Shown here piece after piece: positions 25,785 through 33,898 of a stretch of DNA of 49,374 bases. The DNA is from an uncultured Lachnospiraceae bacterium. GTDB taxonomy: Bacteria; Bacillota; Clostridia; Lachnospirales; Lachnospiraceae. Location of the stretch: contig CATLGV010000026.1 of the NCBI GenBank assembly GCA_949948735.1, positions 1 through 49,374 of the forward strand, read 5' to 3'. The number at the start of each line of letters is the position of its first letter. Within the stretch, counting starts at the first letter, position 1. Below the pieces are notes generated by a model. It had not been told where the DNA came from. It did not search any database and saw nothing but the letters and a program-made list of their open reading frames with translations. Made by a program: the position numbers and the translations under genes.

Positions 25785-27191
25785 CTATTCCTTTCCGCTC
25801 CAGCAGTACGTGCAGAGCTTACATTTGTCAATTCCAACGGAATCGAGCATATCGTCAAGGCGGTTAAAGCGCAGGGTCGTAAAATTCAGCTCCCTGCGAA
25901 TCTCCTCCACCATCCGTTCGTATCTGGGAGACTCCGAATCCGCGTATTCCTGCAGCACCTCCTCCGTGACATTGCCGTTCTCCAGCCGGTCAATGACACG
26001 CCGCGTAATCAGATCCATCTCCGAAGAGGAGCGCGAAAAATTAAGATACTTGCATCCGTACAGGAGCGGCGGACATGCGGGCCGGATGTGTACCTCCTTC
26101 GCGCCGCTCTGATAGAGAAACTCCGTGGTCTCGCGAAGCTGCGTGCCGCGCACAATCGAATCGTCGATCAACAGCAGGCTCTTGTCCCGAATCAGCTCCT
26201 CCACCGCAAGAAGCTTCATCTTTGCAATCAAATCCCGCTGGCTCTGCATGGTCGGCATAAACGAGCGCGGCCATGTCGGCGTATATTTAATAAACGGCCT
26301 TGAAAACGGAATGCCGGATTCATTGGCATATCCGATTGCATGCGCGATTCCCGAATCCGGAACCCCCGCTACAATATCCGGCTCCACATTGTCCCGCTGC
26401 GCCATGCGCTTACCGCATTCATAACGCATGTTCTCCACGCTTGCCCCTTCGTATGAGCTGGAGGGATACCCGTAATATACCCACAAAAAGGTGCATATCT
26501 TCATATCGCTGCCCGGATCTGCCAGCGTCCGGCAGCTCTCGTCCGTAATCAGCGCAATCTCCCCGGCGCCCAGCTCCTTGTAGGTCGTATACCCCAGGTT
26601 CTTGTATGCGAAATCCTCAAAAGAGACGCAGTACGCGTCCTGCTTTCTGCCGACCACCACCGGCGTACGCCCGTACTTATCCCTTGCCGCGTAAATCCCC
26701 TTCTGATTCATCAGCAGAAGGGACAGCGAGCCGTCCACGGATTCCAGCGCATACGCGATGCCCTCTATCAGATTTTCCTTCTGATTGATCAGCGCCGCGA
26801 TAAGCTCCGTCGCATTGATATCCCCGCCGCTCATCTCCAGGAAATGAGAATGGCCGCTCCCAAAAAGCTGCTGTGTAAGCGCCTCCATATTGTTGATTTT
26901 GCTTACCGTAGTGATCGCATAAGTACCGTGATGCGAACGCACCATCAGCGGCTGCGGCTCGTAATCCGAGATACAGCCGATGCCAAGCCGTCCGGACATT
27001 TCCTGAATATCCTTGTCAAACTTTGTCCGAAAAGGCGCGTTCTCAATATTATGAATAGAGCGGTTAAAGCCGTCCTCCCCGTACACCGCCATGCCGCCGC
27101 GCCGGGTTCCCAGATGGGAATGATAATCAACACCGAAAAATAAGTCAAATACACAATCCTGTTTTGATGCTACGCCAAAAAATCCACCCAT
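25785..27191 (-). CDS. amidophosphoribosyltransferase (PurF) paralogue lacking the N-terminal Cys nucleophile
   Basis: 468 residues from the ATG at 27191 (AGGAGAGAG site). The N-terminal Ntn-glutaminase-like domain begins MGGFFGVASK, where true PurF has Met-Cys-Gly: the cysteine that attacks glutamine is absent (first Cys is residue 13). The PRPP-binding loop LLLIDDSIVRGTQLRET and cysteines equivalent to the Fe-S ligands of Bacillus PurF are kept (ICTFLW, YGCKYL, CKLC). It may transfer ammonia rather than glutamine nitrogen to PRPP, or have a regulatory role. No purine genes are nearby; a hydrolase gene lies upstream and the LysM peptidase downstream. Confidence 0.82.
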   Translation of the reverse strand: MGGFFGVASKQDCVFDLFFGVDYHSHLGTRRGGMAVYGEDGFNRSIHNIENAPFRTKFDKDIQEMSGRLGIGCISDYEPQPLMVRSHHGTYAITTVSKINNMEALTQQLFGSGHSHFLEMSGGDINATELIAALINQKENLIEGIAYALESVDGSLSLLLMNQKGIYAARDKYGRTPVVVGRKQDAYCVSFEDFAYKNLGYTTYKELGAGEIALITDESCRTLADPGSDMKICTFLWVYYGYPSSSYEGASVENMRYECGKRMAQRDNVEPDIVAGVPDSGIAHAIGYANESGIPFSRPFIKYTPTWPRSFMPTMQSQRDLIAKMKLLAVEELIRDKSLLLIDDSIVRGTQLRETTEFLYQSGAKEVHIRPACPPLLYGCKYLNFSRSSSEMDLITRRVIDRLENGNVTEEVLQEYADSESPRYERMVEEIRRELNFTTLRFNRLDDMLDSVGIDKCKLCTYCWSGKE

Positions 27192-27270
27192 TGTTTGTCT
27201 CTCTCCTTGCCGCTGCGTTCTCAAAATTGATAGTCCAGTTTATTTTATCATAAAATCATCCGCCGTACAA

Positions 27271-28386
27271 TCATTCTGCCGGGGCTGCATTACTGCCGTA
27301 AAATTCCAAAATCGTATTCATATAGGGAATCAGCACATCGTTTCCCGCAAACAGGATGTTGTGCTTGGTATCCGGAACAATAATCATCTGCACGTTCTCC
27401 GCCTCCGACGCAAAAGCATTCTGTCCGCCCGGGCCGACCGTCGTATCCATCTGCGCCTGAAACAAAAGGGTCGGCGTCGTATAGGAGGCCGCATTCCTCC
27501 GAATCTCATTTGTCGCGGCTACCGCCGCCTTCAGCCACCCAAAGCTGCCTCCGTTTGTCTGGTAGTATTCGTCCGACGCCTGCGCGTTATGCAGATAGGC
27601 ATATCTTGCTTCACTGTTATAGGAGCTTTCCTCGTAATCGTAAATATCCTCATAGGCTCCGTTTCCCACAATATAGGCGTCCCCCATACCCAGCAGATTC
27701 GCGCCGCTTATCACCAGCTTCGCAAGATTATCCGGCAGTCCGTTAAAGATAATCTCCATCATCGGCGAGGACAGTACCGCGGCGTCAAACATCCCGCCGT
27801 CCTGCTCCAGCAGAAGGGCTGCAATCGCGCCCCCCATGGAATGCGCATAAATAAACACCTTTTCGCCCTCCGCAAGCGACGGCATAACTATCGTGTCAAT
27901 AAAAATGGTGTAATCCCTGACGTATTCGTCAAAGGAATCGACCGTCACCTTCGACAGGTCGGCGACGGCCCGGTAGGAATAGCCGTGCCCGCGATGGTCC
28001 ATAATACTCACCGAATAGCCGCTTTTCAGGAAATAATAGATAATCTCCTTAAATTTGTAGGAGGCATCCGTGTATCCGTGCGCAATTGCGATATGCGCCT
28101 TTGGATGCTCCGCCGTATACTGCTCCCAGTGAAGCGGCTGTCCGTCATAGCCCGCAAAAGAGCCTTCCGTCCTGCACGCCTCCAGATAAGGAATCACCAC
28201 TGTTTCCATCTGCTGCGCAAAATCCTCCTCGGACAGATAAAAGGCCGTATTCTCCGTGCGGCTTAAATCCAGCTGTTTTGCGTTCTGCGGCGTTTTGACA
28301 GGCCTTTTGGGCCATAGCAGATATGCTGTAAATATCCCGATGATCAGCACCACAATCCCTATAATGCGTCCTGTTTTTTTCTTCAA
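27271..28386 (-). CDS. membrane-anchored alpha/beta hydrolase, lysophospholipase-like
   Basis: The likely start is a TTG at 28386, seven bases after GGAGG, giving 371 residues; the open frame upstream lacks family sequence. A basic start (LKKKTGR) and hydrophobic helix (about 8-23) anchor it to the membrane with the domain outside. The alpha/beta-hydrolase core has AIAHGYTDAS (oxyanion region), MDHRGHGYS, the nucleophile elbow YAHSMGGAIAAL, and PDTKHNIL with the catalytic His. It resembles serine aminopeptidase S33 / monoacylglycerol-lipase proteins; substrate probably lipid or ester. It may head a run with the PurF paralogue and the M14 peptidase. Confidence 0.82.
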   Translation of the reverse strand: MKKKTGRIIGIVVLIIGIFTAYLLWPKRPVKTPQNAKQLDLSRTENTAFYLSEEDFAQQMETVVIPYLEACRTEGSFAGYDGQPLHWEQYTAEHPKAHIAIAHGYTDASYKFKEIIYYFLKSGYSVSIMDHRGHGYSYRAVADLSKVTVDSFDEYVRDYTIFIDTIVMPSLAEGEKVFIYAHSMGGAIAALLLEQDGGMFDAAVLSSPMMEIIFNGLPDNLAKLVISGANLLGMGDAYIVGNGAYEDIYDYEESSYNSEARYAYLHNAQASDEYYQTNGGSFGWLKAAVAATNEIRRNAASYTTPTLLFQAQMDTTVGPGGQNAFASEAENVQMIIVPDTKHNILFAGNDVLIPYMNTILEFYGSNAAPAE

Positions 28387-28441
28387 TGCTCTTCCTCCGT
28401 ACTTTAAACAATTTATCATATAATTCAGGCGGTGACAACCC

Positions 28442-28470
28442 TTGCAATTATATTCCATATCCGCTAGACT
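28442..28470 (+). promoter_or_regulatory. promoter of the pyridoxal kinase gene
   Basis: TTGCAA (28442-28447) and TAGACT (28465-28470), 17-base spacer. On the opposite strand TATAAT (28447-28452) may be the -10 of the hydrolase gene, so the two promoters overlap. Confidence 0.5.
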
Positions 28471-28533
28471 AAGAGAGACGCAGGCTTCCACCCGGCTCAT
28501 TGCCGCGGGAATCAGGCCTGTCCATGCGCATAA

Positions 28534-28570
28534 GCTCAGCAAGGCTGATCAGGCTCAGCAAGGCTGAGCC
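28534..28570 (+). repeat. direct repeat and hairpin in the pyridoxal kinase leader
   Basis: GCTCAGCAAGGCTGA occurs at 28534-28548 and 28553-28567, period 19. The second copy is part of a perfect hairpin GGCTCAGC-AAG-GCTGAGCC (28552-28570). It lies in the predicted 5' leader, 30 bases before the start codon. Confidence 0.6.
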
Positions 28571-28599
28571 AATAAGGCAGCGCAGAAATGGAGAAAACC

Positions 28600-29454
28600 A
28601 TGAAAAAGATTGCTTTGATCAACGATTTATCAGGCTTCGGAAAATGCTCCCTGACCGCCGCTATCCCGGTGATATCCGCACTCGGCGTACAGGCCTGTCC
28701 GCTGCCCACCGCCATTTTGTCCGCACAGACCGGTTTTTCGGACTACTACTGTGATGATTACACCGATCGGATGAATCTCATCACAGACGCATGGTTTCGG
28801 ATGAACGTGTGCTTTGACGGCATTTATTCCGGTTATCTGGGAAACGCGGAGCAGGTACGCCATGTGCTCTATTTTCTTTCCCGCTTTCACACAGAAGGCA
28901 CGCTCTATCTTGCGGATCCGGTTTTGGGCGACAACGGGCACCAGTTCCCCATTTTTACGCCAAAGCTGTTGGACAGTATGATAACGCTGACCCGCAAGGC
29001 CGATATTATTGTGCCGAATCTGACGGAGCTGTGCCTGCTTGCCGGTTTGGACTACAACGCGGTTGCCGCCTTTTCAAAGGATGCGGACTACACGTCGCGC
29101 ATCTGCGACATTGCGCACCGCCTTCTGCAGCATGCGGAAACGAATCAGACGGTTATCGTCACCGGTATTCTCCGCCACACAAACGAAGCCGTCACAATCG
29201 GCAATCTTGCAGTCTCGGCAGATACACACTTTTATATCGAGACGCCGTATACCGGGAAAAGCTTTTCGGGAACGGGGGATTTGTTTGCCTCCGCCGTTAT
29301 CGGATGCCTTGTAAAGGGGCAGACGGTTTCCGACGCCGTCCGTAAGGCGGTCGAGTTCCTTCAGCCTGCGATTCTCGACGCTTCCCGGGAGGATATTCCC
29401 CGTGACCACGGCGTTCATTTTGAGAAATACCTCGGACGCCTGATTCCCGTCTGA
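28600..29454 (+). CDS. pyridoxal/pyridoxine kinase (PdxY/PdxK type)
   Basis: 284 residues from the ATG at 28600, spaced six bases from GGAG; an ATG at 28588 is less well placed. It has the ribokinase-like fold of vitamin B6 kinases: N-terminal INDLSGFGKCSLTAAIPVISA, then DPVLGDNGH, PNLTELCLLAG, and the anion hole with catalytic Asp FSGTGDLFAS. It phosphorylates pyridoxal, pyridoxine or pyridoxamine with ATP to salvage the cofactor. Clostridial homologues are usually annotated as pyridoxamine kinase. It stands alone on the plus strand between two minus-strand groups and has its own promoter and a structured leader. Confidence 0.88.
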   Translation: MKKIALINDLSGFGKCSLTAAIPVISALGVQACPLPTAILSAQTGFSDYYCDDYTDRMNLITDAWFRMNVCFDGIYSGYLGNAEQVRHVLYFLSRFHTEGTLYLADPVLGDNGHQFPIFTPKLLDSMITLTRKADIIVPNLTELCLLAGLDYNAVAAFSKDADYTSRICDIAHRLLQHAETNQTVIVTGILRHTNEAVTIGNLAVSADTHFYIETPYTGKSFSGTGDLFASAVIGCLVKGQTVSDAVRKAVEFLQPAILDASREDIPRDHGVHFEKYLGRLIPV

Positions 29455-29477
29455 GGAGGCGTTCCGCTATCGCTGCC

Positions 29478-30386
29478 CTATGCGGGAAACGATGCCTTTA
29501 TCAGCCGCTCATATGCCTCGTCCGTAATCGGCAGCACGCCGCCATGGCGCTTCTTTGCCGCGCCAAAGTCATATTCAGACGCGTCCAGTACGGTAATGGC
29601 GCCTGTCTCCCAATCCGTGACGCGCATCGGCAGGTATCCCTTTCCCTCGGCAAACCGGTCCGCAATCAGGCACCAGTCCTTTCCGCCGGGAAGCGGGTAG
29701 CACTCCGGCCCCTCTACCCCGAAAAGCTTTGACAGCGTGTCGGAATGAATCTCGTGAAATTCTCCCGTAAGCGCGTCGCTTGCCTCCAAAATCAGGCGCT
29801 TGACCGTCTCGTCCTTCGATATTCTGTAAAATCTGCCCTGTGCCTCGACAATCGTCGTGTCAATTACATGCTGCGGCTTTTCTATGTACAGGAACGGCTC
29901 CGTAAACGTCTTAAAATCCTTTGTCCATGCGGCATAGATGCGCTGCTTGTGCGCTTCTTCCCCCGTTTTGCGCGTCATGGACGCCCAGAACACCATATAT
30001 TTCCCTTCTTTTACGTCATAAACGGCCTCGGGCGCCCACACGCAGCCTGCGCCCTCGATTCCTACCGTAGCGGCCCTTGGCCCGCTCCAGCTTATCAAAT
30101 CCGCCGATTCCCACACCAGCAAATCGCGGCTGCCGCGGTACTGCGCTGTCTCCCAGCCAAGTCCGGCCTCGATGCGCAGGTCCGTGGCAATCAGATAATA
30201 CCGTCCGTCATCAGGGCTTTGCACCACAAAAGGGTCCCGCGCGCCCCCTGTCCCAATCGCAGACCTCAATACCGGTCTGCCGCCGTTTAAATCTGTCCAG
30301 TGCAGGCCGTCCCTGCTCACGGAAAAATAGATCTGCTCGCCGTCCCTGTGCTCGCCTGTAAAATGTGCAAATAAATACGCTCCCAT
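29478..30386 (-). CDS. GH43-like five-bladed beta-propeller glycosidase
   Basis: 302 residues, no signal peptide, so probably cytoplasmic. The propeller motifs are clear: VSRDGLHWTDLNGG, ARDPFVVQSPDDGRYYLIAT, VWAPEAVYDVKEGKYMVFWAS and VEGPECYPL. The Asp in ARDPFV and the Glu in VEGPE fit the positions of catalytic acids in GH43/GH117-type enzymes. Likely an arabinofuranosidase or xylosidase acting on imported oligosaccharides (inferred). Its ATG (30386) overlaps the stop of the TtcA-like gene by one base, so the two are translated together, an unexpected pairing of tRNA modification and glycan hydrolysis. Confidence 0.75.
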   Translation of the reverse strand: MGAYLFAHFTGEHRDGEQIYFSVSRDGLHWTDLNGGRPVLRSAIGTGGARDPFVVQSPDDGRYYLIATDLRIEAGLGWETAQYRGSRDLLVWESADLISWSGPRAATVGIEGAGCVWAPEAVYDVKEGKYMVFWASMTRKTGEEAHKQRIYAAWTKDFKTFTEPFLYIEKPQHVIDTTIVEAQGRFYRISKDETVKRLILEASDALTGEFHEIHSDTLSKLFGVEGPECYPLPGGKDWCLIADRFAEGKGYLPMRVTDWETGAITVLDASEYDFGAAKKRHGGVLPITDEAYERLIKASFPA

Positions 30387-31273
30387 CACTCGTCTCCTCC
30401 AAGCTCATCATATCTGTCCAGAAAATGATGTTTTTTTCCATTCTGCTTATACGCGATAACCGTACTCAGGTTTACATTCTCCACACTCTTGAAAATATTG
30501 CTCTCCACAAAGGGATTTGTCTTTTTCAGCCCGCGAATCAGCGTCTTGATTTCCTGCCGTTTCGAGGCGGTCTCCTTGTCGCCGCCGGCTGCGCAGGCCT
30601 CCGTAAACCTGCAGGCGCATTGCAGAAAGCAGAGCCCGTTATTATCGCGCCATGCCTTGATATGCTCCTCCCGAATCAGGTACATCGGGCGAATCAGCTC
30701 CATTCCTTCAAAATTTGTGCTGTGAAGCTTCGGCATCATGGTCTGCACCTGCCCGCCGTACAGCATTCCCATAAGAATCGTCTCGATCACATCGTCGTAA
30801 TGATGTCCCAGCGCGATCTTATTGCAGCCAAGCTCCCGCGCCTTACTGTATAGATAACCGCGCCGCATGCGCGCGCACAGATAGCAGGGCGAATTCTCTA
30901 TATGAAATACCGAGGAAAAAATATCGGACTCAAATATCGTTACCGGAACCGCCAGCCTCGCCGCGTTCTCCTCTATCTGCTGCCGGTTGGCCGGGCTGTA
31001 GCCCGGATCCATCACAAGAAAAACAACCTCAAAGGCAAACTTATTGTGGCGCTTCAGCTCCTGAAAAAGCTTTGCCATCAGCATCGAATCCTTGCCCCCG
31101 GAGATGCAGACGGCTATTTTATCCCCCGCCTGTACCAGCTCATATTCCCGGACTGCCTTTGTAAACTTACACCAGATATTTTTGCGGTACTTCTTTCGAA
31201 GCTCCTGTTCGATTTGTGCCGCGTCCGGCGCCTCCCGCCCGTCCGCACCCAAACGCATATCCTCCTGCTGCAT
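30386..31273 (-). CDS. TtcA-like PP-loop ATPase (tRNA 2-thiocytidine synthesis family)
   Basis: 295 residues from the ATG at 31273, preceded by ATGAGGTCAAT. The frame is open to 31426, but the extra 51 residues are a translation of the metQ terminator, so they are not protein. Motifs: PP-loop CISGGKDSMLMAK, CYLCARMRRG with the CxxC that holds the Fe-S cluster, GHHYDDVIETILM and a third cysteine cluster LQCACRF. TtcA activates C32 of certain tRNAs with ATP and inserts sulfur. Clostridia carry several paralogues of this family, so the exact substrate is uncertain. Confidence 0.82.
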   Translation of the reverse strand: MQQEDMRLGADGREAPDAAQIEQELRKKYRKNIWCKFTKAVREYELVQAGDKIAVCISGGKDSMLMAKLFQELKRHNKFAFEVVFLVMDPGYSPANRQQIEENAARLAVPVTIFESDIFSSVFHIENSPCYLCARMRRGYLYSKARELGCNKIALGHHYDDVIETILMGMLYGGQVQTMMPKLHSTNFEGMELIRPMYLIREEHIKAWRDNNGLCFLQCACRFTEACAAGGDKETASKRQEIKTLIRGLKKTNPFVESNIFKSVENVNLSTVIAYKQNGKKHHFLDRYDELGGDE

Positions 31274-31350
31274 ATTGACCTCATTTCCGCGCCGCCGTAT
31301 TGCCAGACCGCCTGCCCGCTCCATCCCCTCCATCATATCGGGTTCAAAGA

Positions 31351-31380
31351 AAAAACGCAAGCCCCGCGGCCTGCGCTTCC
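31351..31380 (-). terminator. metQ terminator
   Basis: On the minus strand CGCAGGCC-GCG-GGGCTTGCG (with G-T pairs) is followed by six T, 18 bases after the metQ stop. The same stem type is found at 33842-33869 and in weaker form at 12133-12160. Confidence 0.75.
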
Positions 31381-31397
31381 TCAAAAGCTCCGTTTCA

Positions 31398-32219
31398 TTA
31401 TTCAAAGGGAATAACCGCGCCGTCATAGGTATCGTTGATAAATTTCTTAATCTCGTCGGACTTTAATACCTCGACAAGCGCCTGGATGCCCTCGTCATTT
31501 TCATGTCCTTCCTTCACCGCGATAACGTTCACATAAGTCTTTGCCGCCTCCGAATCGGAGGTCTCGTACGCCACGGAATCCTTCGCAACGGAAAACCCTG
31601 CCTGCAGCGCGTAATTACCGTTGAGGACAATGAACGCGACCTCATCCTTCACACGTGCGACCTGCGCCGCCTCAAGCTCAAGAATTTCCACATTGACAAG
31701 CTTTTCTTCAATATCATTGACCGTCGCGGATAATCCCGCGCCCTCCTTCAGCTTAAGCACGCCGTTTGCCTCCAGCAGCAGTAACGCACGCGCCTCGTTT
31801 GTCGTATCGTTCGGAACCGCGATGACATCCCCGTCCGCAAGCTCGTCCAGAGCCGCCTTCTTTCCCGGATATATCCCAAACGGCTCGTAATGGATGCCGC
31901 CCGCGTTCACAAGATGCGTTCCCTGCTCCTCGTTAAAGCTGTCCAGATACGGGATATGCTGGAAATAGTTTGCGTCCATCTCCTCGCTCTCCACCACATT
32001 ATTGGGCAGTATGTAATCGTCGAAAACGGTTACCTCCAGCGTCCAGCCCTGCTCCGCCAAAATCGGCGCCGCCTCCTCCAAAATCTCCGCATGCGGCGTT
32101 GCGGACGCCGCTACCTTAATGGTGCCGCCCTTGTCCGACGAGCCGCAGCCTGCAAGCAGCCCGGTCATCAATACTGCCACTGCTGCCGCCGCTGTCTTTT
32201 TCGTCCATAAATTTTTCAT
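31398..32219 (-). CDS. metQ: MetQ/NlpA-type methionine-binding lipoprotein
   Basis: 273 residues. Signal peptide with lipobox LLAGC; the mature protein matches the NlpA lipoprotein family: IKVAASATPHAEILE, VTVFDDYILPN, ANYFQHIPYLD, EPFGIYPGK and PNDTTNEARAL. It delivers methionine (or a methionine derivative) to the MetNI importer at the membrane. Neither metN nor metI is in the window, so it is an orphan or extra copy. It has its own strong promoter (32275-32304) and terminator. No S-box or T-box riboswitch fits in the short leader of about 50 bases. Confidence 0.88.
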   Translation of the reverse strand: MKNLWTKKTAAAAVAVLMTGLLAGCGSSDKGGTIKVAASATPHAEILEEAAPILAEQGWTLEVTVFDDYILPNNVVESEEMDANYFQHIPYLDSFNEEQGTHLVNAGGIHYEPFGIYPGKKAALDELADGDVIAVPNDTTNEARALLLLEANGVLKLKEGAGLSATVNDIEEKLVNVEILELEAAQVARVKDEVAFIVLNGNYALQAGFSVAKDSVAYETSDSEAAKTYVNVIAVKEGHENDEGIQALVEVLKSDEIKKFINDTYDGAVIPFE

Positions 32220-32274
32220 AAGCCCCTCCTGTCTACCCCTCTGTTATTTCCTGTCAATCCGGCAGGCTGATAGG

Positions 32275-32304
32275 AATATACCACTTGCCCGCGCGCAATG
32301 TCAA
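32275..32304 (-). promoter_or_regulatory. metQ promoter
   Basis: Perfect TTGACA (32299-32304) and TATATT (32275-32280), 18-base spacer, minus strand. Confidence 0.75.
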
Positions 32305-32323
32305 CAGGTTTTTTCATCCTCTT

Positions 32324-32569
32324 TTATTTTGTTCTGGCATAAACGGTCTTTACCGTGATGCCGGGAAGTCTGCCTATCCTGCCGGAGAGCGCATTGATCG
32401 CGTCCTGAGGCGCGTCAATCGCCACGCTGATAATGCTGACATTTTTCTCGCGGTAGGGCACGCCCATCCGCCCGATAATATAGCTTCCGTACGCATGCAG
32501 GCACTCATTGAGCGCCTCAACGGCGTCCGTATCCTCCACAATAATTCCGATTAACGCGATTCTGTCCAT
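32324..32569 (-). CDS. TM1266-type iron-only hydrogenase system regulator (ACT-like)
   Basis: 81 residues from the ATG at 32569 (GGGAGC site). The sequence is an ACT-like alpha/beta domain: MDRIALIGIIVEDTDAVEAL, then LHAYGSYIIGRMGVPYREKN, SIISVAIDAP and a C-terminal GRLPGITVKTVYA. This pattern is typical of the small TM1266 family usually located with hydE/hydF/hydG genes for [FeFe]-hydrogenase maturation. Those genes are not in the window; instead an HD-GYP gene lies 89 bases upstream on the same strand. Its molecular action is unknown; NikR-like ligand sensing has been proposed for the fold. Confidence 0.8.
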   Translation of the reverse strand: MDRIALIGIIVEDTDAVEALNECLHAYGSYIIGRMGVPYREKNVSIISVAIDAPQDAINALSGRIGRLPGITVKTVYARTK

Positions 32570-32658
32570 GTAAAGCTCCCTCCGCCGTGCGGCCGCAGCG
32601 CTCCATGCCATACCCCGCTTGACAGGATACACACCTTTGTCGCCTGAAGGCCGGCTGC

Positions 32659-33762
32659 TTACAGAATAACAATGCTGGCATTGGCAATATCCGCCAAATC
32701 ATACGTCTTTCCGGTTCTGAGCCCCATCACCTTGGGCCGGAGCACATACTGGGGATTATTCTCGATAACCCGCGCCTTTTCACCGGTGCTCAGCTCAACG
32801 TCCGTACCTACCGGATACAGAATCACGCTTTCCAGAAAGCTTCTCATCACATTGATATCCAGCTCCTCCGTCATGGACATAATCATCTCCACCGCATCCC
32901 GCGGCGAAAACGGCTTCTTATAGGGACGCTCCGTCACAAGCGCGTCATAAATATCCGACACGGAGATAATCCTGGCAAAAAGGTTAATCTTGTCCCCCGA
33001 CACGCTCATCGGATACCCTCTGCCGTTGATCTTCTCGTGGTGCTGGAGTACACCGAGCTTTATGGGATTGGACAGATCCTCCTTCTCTTTGAGAATCCCG
33101 TACCCGAACAGGGAGTGCTGCTTCATCATGGCAAACTCCTCATCCGTCAGCTTGCCGGCCTTATTCAAAATCTCATTTGGTATCTTGGACTTCCCCACAT
33201 CATGCAGAAGGCCCGAAATCCCGATCTCATAAACCTCCTGCTCGCTCAGGCCGTATTTCTTCGCAACAATCATCGACATCGTTGCCACGTCCACGCTGTG
33301 CTTAAAGGTGTATTCGTCGCTTATTTTGAGCGCACTGATGTCCACCGCGATTGCGTCGTTATCCGAGATGGCCTTCATCAAGTCATCCGTAATGCTGCGC
33401 GTTGTGTCCGTAAAGCCCGGAGAGTCCGTATCATTGTAGAGATACTGTATCCCCTCCGCCACGCGCGCCTTAACGCTTTCCGTCAGCTGCACCTTTGTTC
33501 TGTCCGGAACGGTGCATTTCTCGATAGCCCGTTCAATCGCAGGCGCTACCGCCGGCGCACCGCTCTGGGCCGGCTCCTCATCCTCCTCGCCTTCCCGGAT
33601 ATATACGCCCGGTATGCTCATTTTGGCAAGCGATGCTATCAGATACTCGTCCATCGCCGTATTGCGCGCAATCAGAATCCTGCCCGCGCGGTCTACAATC
33701 GCCTGATCGATTATCATATCCTTCTGCAAGGAACGCGTCCTCACATATCTTCTCTTAACCAG
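32659..33762 (-). CDS. HD-GYP domain phosphodiesterase
   Basis: An N-terminal region (about 70 residues, KRRYVRTRSLQKDMIID ... GVYI) as in many HD-GYP proteins, a linker, then the catalytic domain: HSVDVATMSM, LLHDVGKSKIPNEIL, QHHEKINGRGYP and SVSDIYDALVTERPYKK. HD, HxxH and GYP residues are intact, so it should hydrolyse cyclic di-GMP or a similar dinucleotide. The start is unclear. ATGs at 33822 and 33843 lack ribosome binding sites and lie in a likely promoter (TGGACT-17-CATAAT); a CTG at 33762 follows GGGAG at good spacing and is used here. The next ATG (33717) would cut into the domain. Confidence 0.8.
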   Translation of the reverse strand: MVKRRYVRTRSLQKDMIIDQAIVDRAGRILIARNTAMDEYLIASLAKMSIPGVYIREGEEDEEPAQSGAPAVAPAIERAIEKCTVPDRTKVQLTESVKARVAEGIQYLYNDTDSPGFTDTTRSITDDLMKAISDNDAIAVDISALKISDEYTFKHSVDVATMSMIVAKKYGLSEQEVYEIGISGLLHDVGKSKIPNEILNKAGKLTDEEFAMMKQHSLFGYGILKEKEDLSNPIKLGVLQHHEKINGRGYPMSVSGDKINLFARIISVSDIYDALVTERPYKKPFSPRDAVEMIMSMTEELDINVMRSFLESVILYPVGTDVELSTGEKARVIENNPQYVLRPKVMGLRTGKTYDLADIANASIVIL

Positions 33763-33841
33763 TATTATCCACTCCCTTATATGGCTCCTTATCGCGGCTG
33801 CTCTCTTTATTATGCCACGCATATACGATAAAGTCCAGTCC

Positions 33842-33869
33842 AAAAACGCAGGCCCTGCGGCCTGCGTTC
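33842..33869 (-). terminator. terminator of the LytTR-LiaF pair
   Basis: On the minus strand ACGCAGGCC-GCA-GGGCCTGCGT is followed by TTTTT, 30 bases after the LiaF-like stop codon. Confidence 0.85.
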
Positions 33870-33898
33870 AAAGAATTTGCAGCATTTGGAATCAATAT

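Noticed and set aside
31274..31426. N-terminal extension of the TtcA-like protein
   Set aside because: It is a translation of the metQ terminator and spacer; a better start with GAGGT lies at 31273.
32220..32323. S-box or T-box riboswitch before metQ
   Set aside because: The predicted leader is only about 50 bases and shows no such motif.
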